DNA from: Enterococcus ureasiticus
GTDB lineage: Bacteria > Bacillota > Bacilli > Lactobacillales > Enterococcaceae
Direction of reading: 5' to 3'
Assembly (NCBI RefSeq): GCF_001730285.1
Contig: NZ_MIJZ01000012.1
Coordinates: 124,001 to 188,000 of the forward strand
Length of the DNA stretch: 64,000 nt
Part shown: piece after piece, positions 36,066-43,970 of the stretch
How the letters are laid out: each line of letters opens with the position of its first letter
Numbering within the stretch: the stretch's first letter is position 1
Notes under the pieces: model-generated
Seen by the model: the letters and a program-made list of their open reading frames with translations, nothing else
Told to the model about the DNA's origin: nothing
Databases searched by the model: none
Program-made: the position numbers and the translations under genes

Positions 36066-36408
36066 CGGCATCCTCCTCCTCTCTGAGCACTTGCAATTCT
36101 TTTTCATAAAGTGCTTCTGAATAATCTTCTAATTGTCGTTTTTCCTTTGTTATTATTTCCTGTCCCTCATTCATTTCATCAAAAAATCGACGTTCTTCTA
36201 TGCGAGCATCTTCAACGATATCTTCAAAAAAAGAAAATTTTTCTTGTTTTTGAAAATAAGAAATAACTCGTTCATTATGTATTCGTTCACTTGCATATAA
36301 CTGTCCACACTCTTCCATTTTTCGATCTAACAGTATATTTATCTGAGAATTTTCTTCTTGCTTTTCTTCGTTTTCAATTCGTTTCTTTCTAATTTCATCC
36401 TCTTTCAT
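36043..36408 (-). CDS. Small helical partner of LXG toxin (DUF3958-like)
   Basis: About 121 residues from ATG 36408, with AAGGAG 8 bases upstream. It is almost entirely charged coiled coil (Glu/Lys/Arg-rich). It lies between the WXG100-like gene and the toxin and overlaps the toxin start. In known LXG systems, two such small helical proteins bind the LXG domain and are needed for export; that role is inferred here. Confidence 0.7.
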   Translation of the reverse strand: MKEDEIRKKRIENEEKQEENSQINILLDRKMEECGQLYASERIHNERVISYFQKQEKFSFFEDIVEDARIEERRFFDEMNEGQEIITKEKRQLEDYSEALYEKELQVLREEEDADGKNGNW

Positions 36409-36420
36409 GCGATCCACTCC

Positions 36421-36708
36421 TTATTTCGTCAAACCTGTAAACGGCATATCAAACAATTTTTTTGTCTGAGAATCAGCTCGTTCAAACGCTGCAACAGCGC
36501 TGTGAATATTCGCTACATCACGATTTAACAATTGTTGGATTGTTGTAGAAGAGGTCTTAAATTCTTCAAAAGTACTATTTGCTGTAGCATTTCCTGGCAC
36601 TGTCATACCAGAGGAAAAAGCAACAGTTTGTGAAATAGTCAATTTATCATTAGCTTGACCAATCTTAGTTGCCTGATTTTGTGCTTCTACACCATTAATA
36701 TCAATCAT
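36421..36708 (-). CDS. WXG100-like small type VII secretion protein (TIGR04197-like)
   Basis: 95 residues, helical, with no signal peptide. The pattern (SQTVAFSSGMTVPGNATANS, FEEFKTSSTTIQQLLNRD, AVAAFERADSQTKKLF) resembles the small ESAT-6-like proteins that begin LXG operons. It is the first gene of the module, with AAGGAG before the start. It probably pairs with the next gene product to guide the toxin to the secretion machine. Confidence 0.75.
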   Translation of the reverse strand: MIDINGVEAQNQATKIGQANDKLTISQTVAFSSGMTVPGNATANSTFEEFKTSSTTIQQLLNRDVANIHSAVAAFERADSQTKKLFDMPFTGLTK

Positions 36709-36886
36709 TCCATTAACACTCCTTTTTAATTTTCAACCCTTATGTAAATTATATCTTACATAGATGATTAAGTATATAACATTTTATGCAGTTAAATTAT
36801 ATATAGAAAATCAAGTATTTTTATTCCTTGTTCGTATTGACCATTCATGTTAAGTTCTTTATACTTATTGATATAGGTTAGCAACG

Positions 36887-36923
36887 AAAAAAGCTTTATG
36901 AACTTTTCTTAGTTCATAAAGCT
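36887..36923 (-). terminator. Minus-strand terminator downstream of RNA unit 1
   Basis: A 12-bp stem (arms 36892-36903 and 36912-36923) with an 8-base loop, followed on the minus strand by six T. No gene ends here, so it implies a noncoding transcript from the right. Confidence 0.75.
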
Positions 36924-36945
36924 ACATCACATATAAATAACCATT

Positions 36946-37060
36946 GGCACCTCAAGTATCTGGCGGGAACCTCATACTGGAAGTCCTTGTAAAGTCAGCA
37001 TCCACTGCCCAAACAAGTCGCCAATAGTCGCTAGCATTACAACTAGCTTCTTTCATTGTA
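36946..37060 (-). ncRNA. Putative small RNA unit 1
   Basis: About 115 bases closely related to unit 2 (37261-37372): shared blocks on the plus strand are GGCACCTCA, GGCGGGAACC, TGTAAAG and CAGCATCCACTGCC. On the minus strand a TACAAT box (37055-37060) could be its -10, and the unit runs into the terminator at 36887-36923. A 34-codon frame in this copy is not kept in the other, so the RNA rather than a protein seems to be conserved. No Rfam family was recognised. Confidence 0.45.
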
Positions 37061-37247
37061 CAAAAATCAGGTGTATTTGACCGCTTCTTTTTTGTATCGT
37101 TTTATTTGATGGGAAGTGAAGCAGTAACGTTAGTTCATACTATTGATGAACAGGTATTGGGGAATTTTCCCGATATCTTTTTTTGTTTCTATCCTATCAT
37201 TTCTAAAACAAGGACGTGATACCATTTAACGTAACAACGACCTGATA

Positions 37248-37372
37248 GAAAATAAAAAACGGCACCTCACATTTTGGCGGGAACCAAAATCGTGAGGCCC
37301 TGTAAAGACAGCATCCACTGCCAATACAAGTTGCCGATAGCCAATACCAAAGTACCAGCTTGTTTTATTGTA
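37248..37372 (-). ncRNA. Putative small RNA unit 2 with its own terminator
   Basis: A paralogue of unit 1. On the minus strand it has a TACAAT box (37367-37372) and ends in a strong hairpin (arms 37265-37277 and 37284-37297, one bulge) followed by a T run (37248-37260). This is the layout of a free-standing sRNA of about 110 bases. The 830-base gap from 36709 to 37538 holds no convincing protein gene. Confidence 0.5.
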
Positions 37373-37538
37373 CCCAATTTCAGTGTAGATTTCTACCTTA
37401 TGTGAGAAATTCTTTTGAATTGTGTAGACAAGTGTTCTGTGGGGGGTCTATTGAAAACGATGAGGCATAGATCTGATCGTTTTTTATTTACCTATCTAGT
37501 TGGGATTTTAATCAAATTTAGACTAGGAGAATGTAGAC

Positions 37539-37787
37539 ATGGAAAAATCACAGAAATCTAAAACAATCGCGTACCAGGAGATTCTAGCTTTAGGAACCAA
37601 TTTACGTGAACTGAAAACATGGCATGGCGTCTTGCATTTTATGCCATACTTTCTTGATGCTAAAATCAAGAGAACACCGCAAGAGATACAAGCTTGTGCT
37701 GAAATATTTGATGTCGTTTTTCAAACATTGGATACTTTAATTACTTCAGCGGATGAACATTTGACTACTCTTGTAAAAGCAAAATAA
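37539..37787 (+). CDS. Small helical protein, unknown (paralogue of the 61283 pseudogene)
   Basis: 82 residues, soluble and helical, not recognised. Conserved stretches shared with the 61283 frame are YQ(E/D)IL, HGVLHFMPYFLD (HDVLHYMEHFLD) and EIQACAEIFDVV. TAGGAG precedes the ATG and a hairpin follows. Size and helical nature would suit a bacteriocin-immunity-like protein, but there is no direct evidence. Confidence 0.7.
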   Translation: MEKSQKSKTIAYQEILALGTNLRELKTWHGVLHFMPYFLDAKIKRTPQEIQACAEIFDVVFQTLDTLITSADEHLTTLVKAK

Positions 37788-37802
37788 CTTTAGATATTAC
37801 AG

Positions 37803-37855
37803 AAAAAACGATGTAAGAAACTGTCTAAAAACCACTTATATCGTTTTTCTTTTTT
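37803..37855 (+). terminator. Terminator of the 37539 gene
   Basis: The stem pairs AAAAAACGATgTAAG (from 37803) with CTTATaTCGTTTTT (to 37848). It is followed by more T. Confidence 0.7.
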
Positions 37856-37979
37856 AGCAAAAGTCCATTTACCTTTACGATAAATAAGTTGTATCAAGAG
37901 CAGAAAACTGAAAATAAACTGTATGAATAGCCTACCTTAAATCGGTTGCTCACACAGTTTTTTCCCTATTCTCTATTTC

Positions 37980-38696
37980 TTATAGCACCAACATATATCC
38001 CTTTGAACGAACTGTTTTGATATATTCTGGTTTAGCCGAATTGACTTCCAGTTTTTTCCTCAGATGAAAAATCAGATTACTGACACGATATTGTTTGTTC
38101 CCTAATTCTGTATCGCCAAATTCTTCATTCCAAATATTTTCATATATTTCTTCATATGTAATGGCTTTACCTGAATGCTCTGCTAAATAAGAAATTATTT
38201 CAAATTCTAGTTTGGTCAATGCTACTTCGACTTTCCCTTTCAATATAACGCTTAAATTTGTTGCAATCAATTGAATCGGTACTTTCGCATTTTTTATTGG
38301 TTCTAAGGTATTTCCATCGCTACTTGAAGGCTTTTCCCCTTTTATCCGTTTTAACAGATTCGTAAATTGTAAAAGTGACACTTCTTGTTCCTTTTCTTCA
38401 TCCAACACACCGTCCGCTCCTAGCTGTAGATAGACTAGTTTATTGGTTTTCGTTTGATTCTTTGAAACGACCCAAATCAAGGCTTTACAGTTTCGTCTCA
38501 GCTCCAAAATCAACTCACAGGTATGCTTTAATCCTAAAATAGAAGACTCTTCTATAATCAATGCATCCATTTCGTCAGCAGTATTCAGTACTTCTTCTCT
38601 TGTCAAATGATGCATGTGATATGTTGGCTGGGTAAGTTGGTTCATATATGCATCATCGCCCTGTTCACTTGCTTGTACGATCCCTATGTTGTACAT
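37980..38696 (-). CDS. Winged-helix regulator with degenerate receiver domain (OmpR type)
   Basis: 238 residues. The N-terminal half has a receiver-like fold, but the usual acidic pair and phospho-Asp are not evident (DALIIEESSIL at the expected strand). The C-terminal half is a clear Trans_reg_C winged helix (LTKLEFEIISYLAEHSGKAITYEEIYENIW, given here as LTKLEFEIISYLAEH, and YRVSNLIFHLRKKL, IKTVRSKGYML). No partner kinase is nearby. It lies at the end of the WxL locus and may regulate it without phosphorylation. Confidence 0.85.
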   Translation of the reverse strand: MYNIGIVQASEQGDDAYMNQLTQPTYHMHHLTREEVLNTADEMDALIIEESSILGLKHTCELILELRRNCKALIWVVSKNQTKTNKLVYLQLGADGVLDEEKEQEVSLLQFTNLLKRIKGEKPSSSDGNTLEPIKNAKVPIQLIATNLSVILKGKVEVALTKLEFEIISYLAEHSGKAITYEEIYENIWNEEFGDTELGNKQYRVSNLIFHLRKKLEVNSAKPEYIKTVRSKGYMLVL

Positions 38697-38801
38697 ATTT
38701 TGTCACCCTTTCTGTTAAATAAAACAGAAGCCTTGTACTTGCTGAAATTCACAGCTGATCACTTCCAGCAGATAGCTAACTTCTTTGATTCTATTTTTTC
38801 C

Positions 38802-39908
38802 CTAATCTAACGGTCTCTTTCTTTTCTCCCCATTACTTTTGCTTTTACGTTTTCTTTTTTTATTGGCTTTACGTTTTCTTTCTGCTTCTTTTTTACGTTT
38901 TTGATAAACCATCCAGCTGATTAAACCGATAATAATTACAACTAAAATGACGCCTCCAATGATTATGTATATTAAATAATCGTTTGGTTCTTCTACTAAG
39001 TCAACCGCTTCATCATTGAATTTTTTGGCTTCATCGGCTGTAATCTCAAAGGCTTTTTCAAATGGCCATGTCTTGCCATCTGCTTCGACTGTCATTTTCA
39101 TGACATACTTCCCTGGCTTAAATGCTTTATTTGCCATCTTGATTCCATAACCAAAGTTTGAGTTTGGTGCCATATTCAGATTCTCTTGATTGGTTGTGAA
39201 GATTGCTGTTTTTAAATCATTTTCAGCAAAGACTTGCGCTTTAACTGTCATTTGACCTAAGATTCTAGGCATTGGATTTTGTAAAGTTGCCACAACTACA
39301 TTACGATAATTCCGTTGACCTGCTGCTACATCTAATAAGTTTAAATCTGACTCAACCTCTTCATCATTTTCAGATAAACGAACCCCAACTACGTAAGCAA
39401 ATTTATTTTCGATTTGCATACCTGCCTCAGCTTTCTCTTCTTTTCCTGTTTCTTTTTGGTTAAAGTAAAGTCCGCCTAAGATGATCCCATTAAATGATTC
39501 TTTAGGTATTTCGACTGGAATCGTCACGATTTTCTTTTCCTTTGGTGCTAAAACGACTTCTGGATCTACCTTAGCAATACTAGCAAATGGTGTTTCTAAT
39601 GATTTATCTAGTTTAGGTTTGGCCTCGCCATAATCGATTACCCCATTATCATTCGTAATTGCTGTATTGGCTTGGATTTGAACCGTTACTTCTTCGTCTT
39701 TATTATTTTTGATTTCAACCTTTAATTCTTCTTTCGTATCTGGTGACACTCTTAAATCAAAATACGTTTTATTTTTGTCAAGTTGGTTCTCTGGTAACTG
39801 GGCCTCAACTGAAAAATTCATTTCTTCAGCTGATACCGCTTCTGTTCCCAGTACGTACATAACCATGATACTCATGATCACGATCATCGATTTAATATAT
39901 TTGTTCAT
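38802..39908 (-). CDS. DUF916/DUF3324 WxL-interacting surface protein
   Basis: About 368 residues from ATG 39908 (GAGGA about 8 bases upstream). A signal peptide (MNKYIKSMIVIMSIMVMYVL) is cut near VSAEE. DUF916 (about 30-150) and DUF3324 (about 160-305) follow, then one membrane helix (about 320-342) and a very basic tail. Proteins of this type are anchored in the membrane and bind WxL proteins and peptidoglycan. It is the partner of the WxL proteins upstream in the same locus. Confidence 0.92.
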   Translation of the reverse strand: MNKYIKSMIVIMSIMVMYVLGTEAVSAEEMNFSVEAQLPENQLDKNKTYFDLRVSPDTKEELKVEIKNNKDEEVTVQIQANTAITNDNGVIDYGEAKPKLDKSLETPFASIAKVDPEVVLAPKEKKIVTIPVEIPKESFNGIILGGLYFNQKETGKEEKAEAGMQIENKFAYVVGVRLSENDEEVESDLNLLDVAAGQRNYRNVVVATLQNPMPRILGQMTVKAQVFAENDLKTAIFTTNQENLNMAPNSNFGYGIKMANKAFKPGKYVMKMTVEADGKTWPFEKAFEITADEAKKFNDEAVDLVEEPNDYLIYIIIGGVILVVIIIGLISWMVYQKRKKEAERKRKANKKRKRKSKSNGEKRKRPLD

Positions 39909-40037
39909 CTTCAGTTCCTCTTTTCTTTGGCTCATCTTTATTCGTTTACCTACAAACAACTGAAACAAAGAGCTATCCTTAAGGAACTGATGATGATTAT
40001 TCCTATTACTAGTGACTCGTACTTTTTTCAGTTTTTC

Positions 40038-40775
40038 TTATTCTGTAAATGGTGTATCCGTTAAAGTCCATGTTAAACTTGTTTGATAAAAACCAGCGAC
40101 TTTTTTAGAATCACCAGGTATTTTTAATTGGATACCCGTTTTTGCTTCTTCTAAATCTTTGCCAAAACGGTCGACCCAGGTTCCCATCCCTTGATCTGTT
40201 GCTGCATACATGACCATCGCTGAGTTGCCATCTGCTGTTAAAGTAAAATTAGCGTTGGCTGAAGGTGATGTCGTGTCTTTTCCCGATTTGCTGACTAAAA
40301 CTGGTGAAGTAAAGACCAATTCTGTCCCCGCTAAGCTATGTACACCGTTTTTAAATGCGCCATCCTGCTTAACTAGTAACGTCCAACCGGAATTAGTGCC
40401 TCGGTGATCCGTCACCTGAACATAGTTCGGTACATCGATTTCTGCTTCTTTACTATCGATCACACGATCAGGTTTCACTTGATACACGGCATCATTCCCA
40501 TTGGCAGTTTGCTTGCCAAATTTCAAGTTAGAAATGTAATTCAAGCTTAAAGGTCCTTTAGTACTTGGTTGATGCGGATTGGTCCCATCGGTATTTGGAC
40601 CAGGTTTTACTATCTCATTGGGATCTGTCGGATTGACAGGCTGTTCGCCATCTCCCGAGTATTTTTCGATTGTGACATAGGCATTAGAACCTGTACTGAT
40701 TTCCTCTTGTGCGGATGCTTTCACCGGCATTGTCAACAAGATCAATAACACACCAAGTATTAGTTGTTTTTTCAT
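40038..40775 (-). CDS. WxL domain surface protein
   Basis: 245 residues from ATG 40775, with GGGAG upstream. A signal peptide ends near VKASAQEE. A Pro/Asn-rich linker leads into a WxL domain with SGWTLLV and the C-terminal LTWTLTDTP. The WxL domain binds peptidoglycan without covalent attachment, so the protein sits on the outer surface. Confidence 0.9.
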   Translation of the reverse strand: MKKQLILGVLLILLTMPVKASAQEEISTGSNAYVTIEKYSGDGEQPVNPTDPNEIVKPGPNTDGTNPHQPSTKGPLSLNYISNLKFGKQTANGNDAVYQVKPDRVIDSKEAEIDVPNYVQVTDHRGTNSGWTLLVKQDGAFKNGVHSLAGTELVFTSPVLVSKSGKDTTSPSANANFTLTADGNSAMVMYAATDQGMGTWVDRFGKDLEEAKTGIQLKIPGDSKKVAGFYQTSLTWTLTDTPFTE

Positions 40776-40879
40776 CTCGTTACTCCCTTGGATAAACATT
40801 TTAATTTCATACTAGAGTAGATTTAAAGTATGAATCGTTCAAAGTATCCATACTTTAAATTGTCTAGCGTACTGTTGAT

Positions 40880-41674
40880 CTATCTAGTTGGGGAATCAGA
40901 TAATGTCCACTCAACTTTTGCTGTATACGTACCATCTGTTTTTTGAATATTACCAGGAATCGTTAATTTCACGCTGTTAGCAGCATCTCCTAAAGTTGCT
41001 TTTTCAGGAGCATGAAGTGTTCCGTATAAGATATTCCAAGTTCCCATTCCTTTGCCTGCTGGAGCAGTCGCGATATCCGCTGAGGCACCTGTTCCTAAAA
41101 CGATTGAACCTGTATTTACTGTTGGTGCATTCGTTGTGTTATCAGCTGATAATGGTTGTGACCAGCCATTAGTTAGAGTGATTTCACTTCCATTTAATGT
41201 TGTCTCACCATTTGTAAATTGTTCTGCAATTTTAGCTGTAAGTTTCCAACCAGCTAAAATTCCGCGGTTGTCTGTTACTTGAACAAAGTTTGGACGTGCG
41301 CTTACGCCGCCATCAACAAAGTTTGGTGTTGGCAATTTTGCTAGGTAGCTTTCAGTATTACCAGATTTTTTGATTGTACCAAAGTCAAAAGCTGTTAATA
41401 AGCTTAAGCGTAAAGATGAATTTTGACCTGGATCAACCACGCCGCCTTCGCCACCTTCACCGCCGTCCGGATGTGTGATTTCCCCACCAGTTTCTCCATC
41501 CGTACCGCCACCAGGTCCAGTGATGACTCCATCTGTCCCATCGTCTGCTTCTAAGATAACTGTTGCATCACTTTTAGCTTTAACTGGATAAACTGTTTCA
41601 TCAGCCTGTGCGGACTGAGCACCTAAAAGACTTGCTGCGATTAATGTTGCTGTTAATAATGTTACTTTTTTCAT
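40880..41674 (-). CDS. WxL domain surface protein with Gly-rich linker
   Basis: 264 residues from ATG 41674 (GGAGGGG upstream). A signal peptide ends near AQADET. A Gly/Asp/Glu-rich low-complexity linker (about 40-85) precedes a WxL domain with AGWKLTA and VEWTLSDSP. It is one of four WxL proteins in tandem here. Confidence 0.9.
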   Translation of the reverse strand: MKKVTLLTATLIAASLLGAQSAQADETVYPVKAKSDATVILEADDGTDGVITGPGGGTDGETGGEITHPDGGEGGEGGVVDPGQNSSLRLSLLTAFDFGTIKKSGNTESYLAKLPTPNFVDGGVSARPNFVQVTDNRGILAGWKLTAKIAEQFTNGETTLNGSEITLTNGWSQPLSADNTTNAPTVNTGSIVLGTGASADIATAPAGKGMGTWNILYGTLHAPEKATLGDAANSVKLTIPGNIQKTDGTYTAKVEWTLSDSPTR

Positions 41675-41770
41675 GTATTTCCCCTCCGAATAACTTCCGA
41701 TATCTCTCTTTATCGATTCCATAATTAGTAGAGTAGGAGTATTCCTCCTACTCAGGTCGTTGTTGCTTAT

Positions 41771-42649
41771 TTATTTTGGTCCATCTGTTAACGTCCATTT
41801 TAGGTTTGCTTTATAAGCAATATTCGCTTTTGCTTCAGCTGTAGAAGGGATCGTTAATTTCACACCTGTATCTTCAACTAATGTTGCATAATCAGCACCA
41901 GCTAATGTTTCTTCTTGACCAAATTTCACTGACCAAGATCCAATTCCTGCATTAGGTGCAGCCTCTAAAATTGGTTTTGCTGCATCTACAGTCAATTCTT
42001 GTTCAGAAGCAAATGTTGTTGGTGCGTAAACACTTGGCACATCAATTCCAGCAGGTCCTTTAATCGTAGGTTCCGTTAATGTAATTGTCGCACCTTTTAA
42101 AGTAACTTCTTTGTCGTCAGCATCTTTGCCTTTAAATGCGCCCGCTTCGACTTCTAAATTCCAGCCACTTAATTTACCACGGTTGTCCACTACTTGAACG
42201 AAGTTAGGAATATTTTCATAAACAGTTGATTCTTTTGGCGTAATCACTTCACCAGCTTTGTCGATCTTATCTAGTGTTAATTGCGTACCTTTAGCCCATA
42301 AAGTCATCCCATTGGCATTTAATTTAATTGGCTTAAATTTCGTAAAGTCCGTATCGGCAGCAGTCCGTTCATTGAAACGGAAATTAGACACATATGCGAT
42401 ATTGAAACTTGGATTTCCATCCCCGATCGAACCATCACTACCCGGTAAATTAATGGCAGCCTCATCACCTTTATTACCGACAGGAGGTATTACTACTGGT
42501 GGTAAATCTGGATCTGTATTTGCTTCAAATTGAACGGTTGCTTCACTATTTGCCTCTGGTTGTTCTACTGTTGCTAGTGCTGTTTGACTTCCTAAAGCTA
42601 ATGTACTAAACATTACAACACCTAAACCGGCTAATGTCATTTTTTTCAT
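41771..42649 (-). CDS. WxL domain surface protein
   Basis: 292 residues. A signal peptide ends near ALATVEQ. A short Pro/Gly-rich linker leads to the WxL domain with SGWNLEV and the C-terminal LKWTLTDGP. FNIAYVSNFRF matches the start of the domain in its neighbours. GAGGAG precedes the ATG. Confidence 0.9.
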   Translation of the reverse strand: MKKMTLAGLGVVMFSTLALGSQTALATVEQPEANSEATVQFEANTDPDLPPVVIPPVGNKGDEAAINLPGSDGSIGDGNPSFNIAYVSNFRFNERTAADTDFTKFKPIKLNANGMTLWAKGTQLTLDKIDKAGEVITPKESTVYENIPNFVQVVDNRGKLSGWNLEVEAGAFKGKDADDKEVTLKGATITLTEPTIKGPAGIDVPSVYAPTTFASEQELTVDAAKPILEAAPNAGIGSWSVKFGQEETLAGADYATLVEDTGVKLTIPSTAEAKANIAYKANLKWTLTDGPK

Positions 42650-42719
42650 TATTTAATTCTCTCCTCTGTATTCATCATTTTGATTGAACTTGCATTCATT
42701 ATCGAGCTTACATTTATTC

Positions 42720-43577
42720 TTAAGGCGCAGTTGTCAATACCCACTCTAAACTTGAACGATAGCTTTTTTCTGCTTTGGGTTTCGCTGTTACAGGCACTGT
42801 TAATTTAACACCTGAAGTTGCTTTACCTGTTGTTGTATTACCAGCAACTGTAATTCCTTTAAGGATTGTTTTGTCTGTGTCTGCTCCCCATGTTAATGAC
42901 CAAGTTCCTTGTCCTTTTTGAGAGCCTGCTTCAAAGACTTTGTTAGCACCGCCATCCAAGATATCTTTACCTGGTGAAAGTGATGAAATCGGTGCTAAGG
43001 CAGCACTTTCCGCAAGACCAACGATTTGTGGGTCTTCTAAAGTAATTGCAGCTCCAGTTAACTCATTTGCTTTGATTTCTTTTCCAGAAGCATCCAATTC
43101 ATAAAATGGTGTTCCTGTAACATTTACAGTCCAACCAGCATTCTTCCCTGTGTTATCTGTTACTTGTAGGAAGTTTGCTAGACCCACTGTTTTTTCTCCT
43201 GTCGGTACTAAATCACCATCTTCTTCTTCTGCCCAGTTTAATGTTGTTGGTTGAGCATAAGCTGACATTGTGCTACCAGCGATTTTGATTTCACCAAATT
43301 TAAAACTTGATACCCAGTTGATGTTAAATGATTTTGTTCCGTTACCACCGCCGCCTTCACCGCCTGGATCAACGATTCCAGGTTCTTTACCTGGATCTTT
43401 TGGATCTGTTACTTCAGGTTTTTCTGGGTCAACTGTCCCAGTGTCTTCGGTAAATTTAACATCTGCTTTAGTGTTTGCTTTTGGATCAGCAGCTAATACA
43501 GTTGGCGCGCCCAAAGATAGTGCACATAGACTGATTAGACCAAGACTTAATAATTTCGTTGTTTTATTTGTTTTCAT
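42720..43577 (-). CDS. WxL domain surface protein
   Basis: 285 residues. A signal peptide ends near VLAADPK. A Pro/Asp-rich linker and a GGEGGGGNG stretch precede the WxL domain, with AGWTVNV (Trp-Thr-Val rather than WxL) and the C-terminal LEWVLTTAP. The first motif is therefore altered in this copy. Confidence 0.88.
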   Translation of the reverse strand: MKTNKTTKLLSLGLISLCALSLGAPTVLAADPKANTKADVKFTEDTGTVDPEKPEVTDPKDPGKEPGIVDPGGEGGGGNGTKSFNINWVSSFKFGEIKIAGSTMSAYAQPTTLNWAEEEDGDLVPTGEKTVGLANFLQVTDNTGKNAGWTVNVTGTPFYELDASGKEIKANELTGAAITLEDPQIVGLAESAALAPISSLSPGKDILDGGANKVFEAGSQKGQGTWSLTWGADTDKTILKGITVAGNTTTGKATSGVKLTVPVTAKPKAEKSYRSSLEWVLTTAP

Positions 43578-43623
43578 ATTTTTTACTCTCCCTAAATTTT
43601 ATATATAAGCGTTTTTTACGCAC

Positions 43624-43956
43624 TTATTTCGTTTTTTTGCGGATACGGAGAATGATCATCGCAAAGATCATCATCACACCGATCCAACTCATCATGCTTC
43701 CAATTAATTCACCCGTTTGCGGTAAAACTTTGCTGCTTGTTGCTTCTTTAGCGATTGGTTTTTCCACTAAGATAGGTGTATTTGTATCTGGTAATTCTTC
43801 TGGTGCGCTGGAACTAGCTTCATAATCATTTTCAAAACTAATTCCAGCATTGCTCTTCATGTCTGCTTCTTCTGCTAAGACCACTCGTTGATTCGATAAA
43901 CCAACAATTAGAACTAGGAGAATGGCAATCAAGTAACTTATTTTAAATTTTTTCAT
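43624..43956 (-). CDS. Short LPxTG surface protein of the WxL locus
   Basis: 110 residues. A signal peptide ends near VVLAEEA. A short Ser/Pro/Glu-rich part follows, then LPQTG (residues 78-82), a membrane helix and a basic tail (RIRKKTK). Sortase should attach it to peptidoglycan. Short LPxTG proteins of this kind are regular members of WxL loci. AGGAGG precedes the ATG. Confidence 0.9.
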   Translation of the reverse strand: MKKFKISYLIAILLVLIVGLSNQRVVLAEEADMKSNAGISFENDYEASSSAPEELPDTNTPILVEKPIAKEATSSKVLPQTGELIGSMMSWIGVMMIFAMIILRIRKKTK

Positions 43957-43970
43957 GTCATCCTCCTATT

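Noticed and set aside
36946-37062. T-box riboswitch
   Set aside because: GGCGGGAACC looks a little like a T-box core, but the AGGGTGGNACCGCG sequence is absent and no amino acid gene follows.
36955-37062. 34-codon peptide gene on the minus strand in RNA unit 1
   Set aside because: It lacks a ribosome site, and the paralogous unit 2 does not preserve the start or the reading frame.
37458-37560. 33-residue hydrophobic frame before the 37539 gene, as an Fst-like toxin
   Set aside because: The ribosome site is poorly placed, it overlaps the next gene, and the sequence does not match Fst-type toxins.
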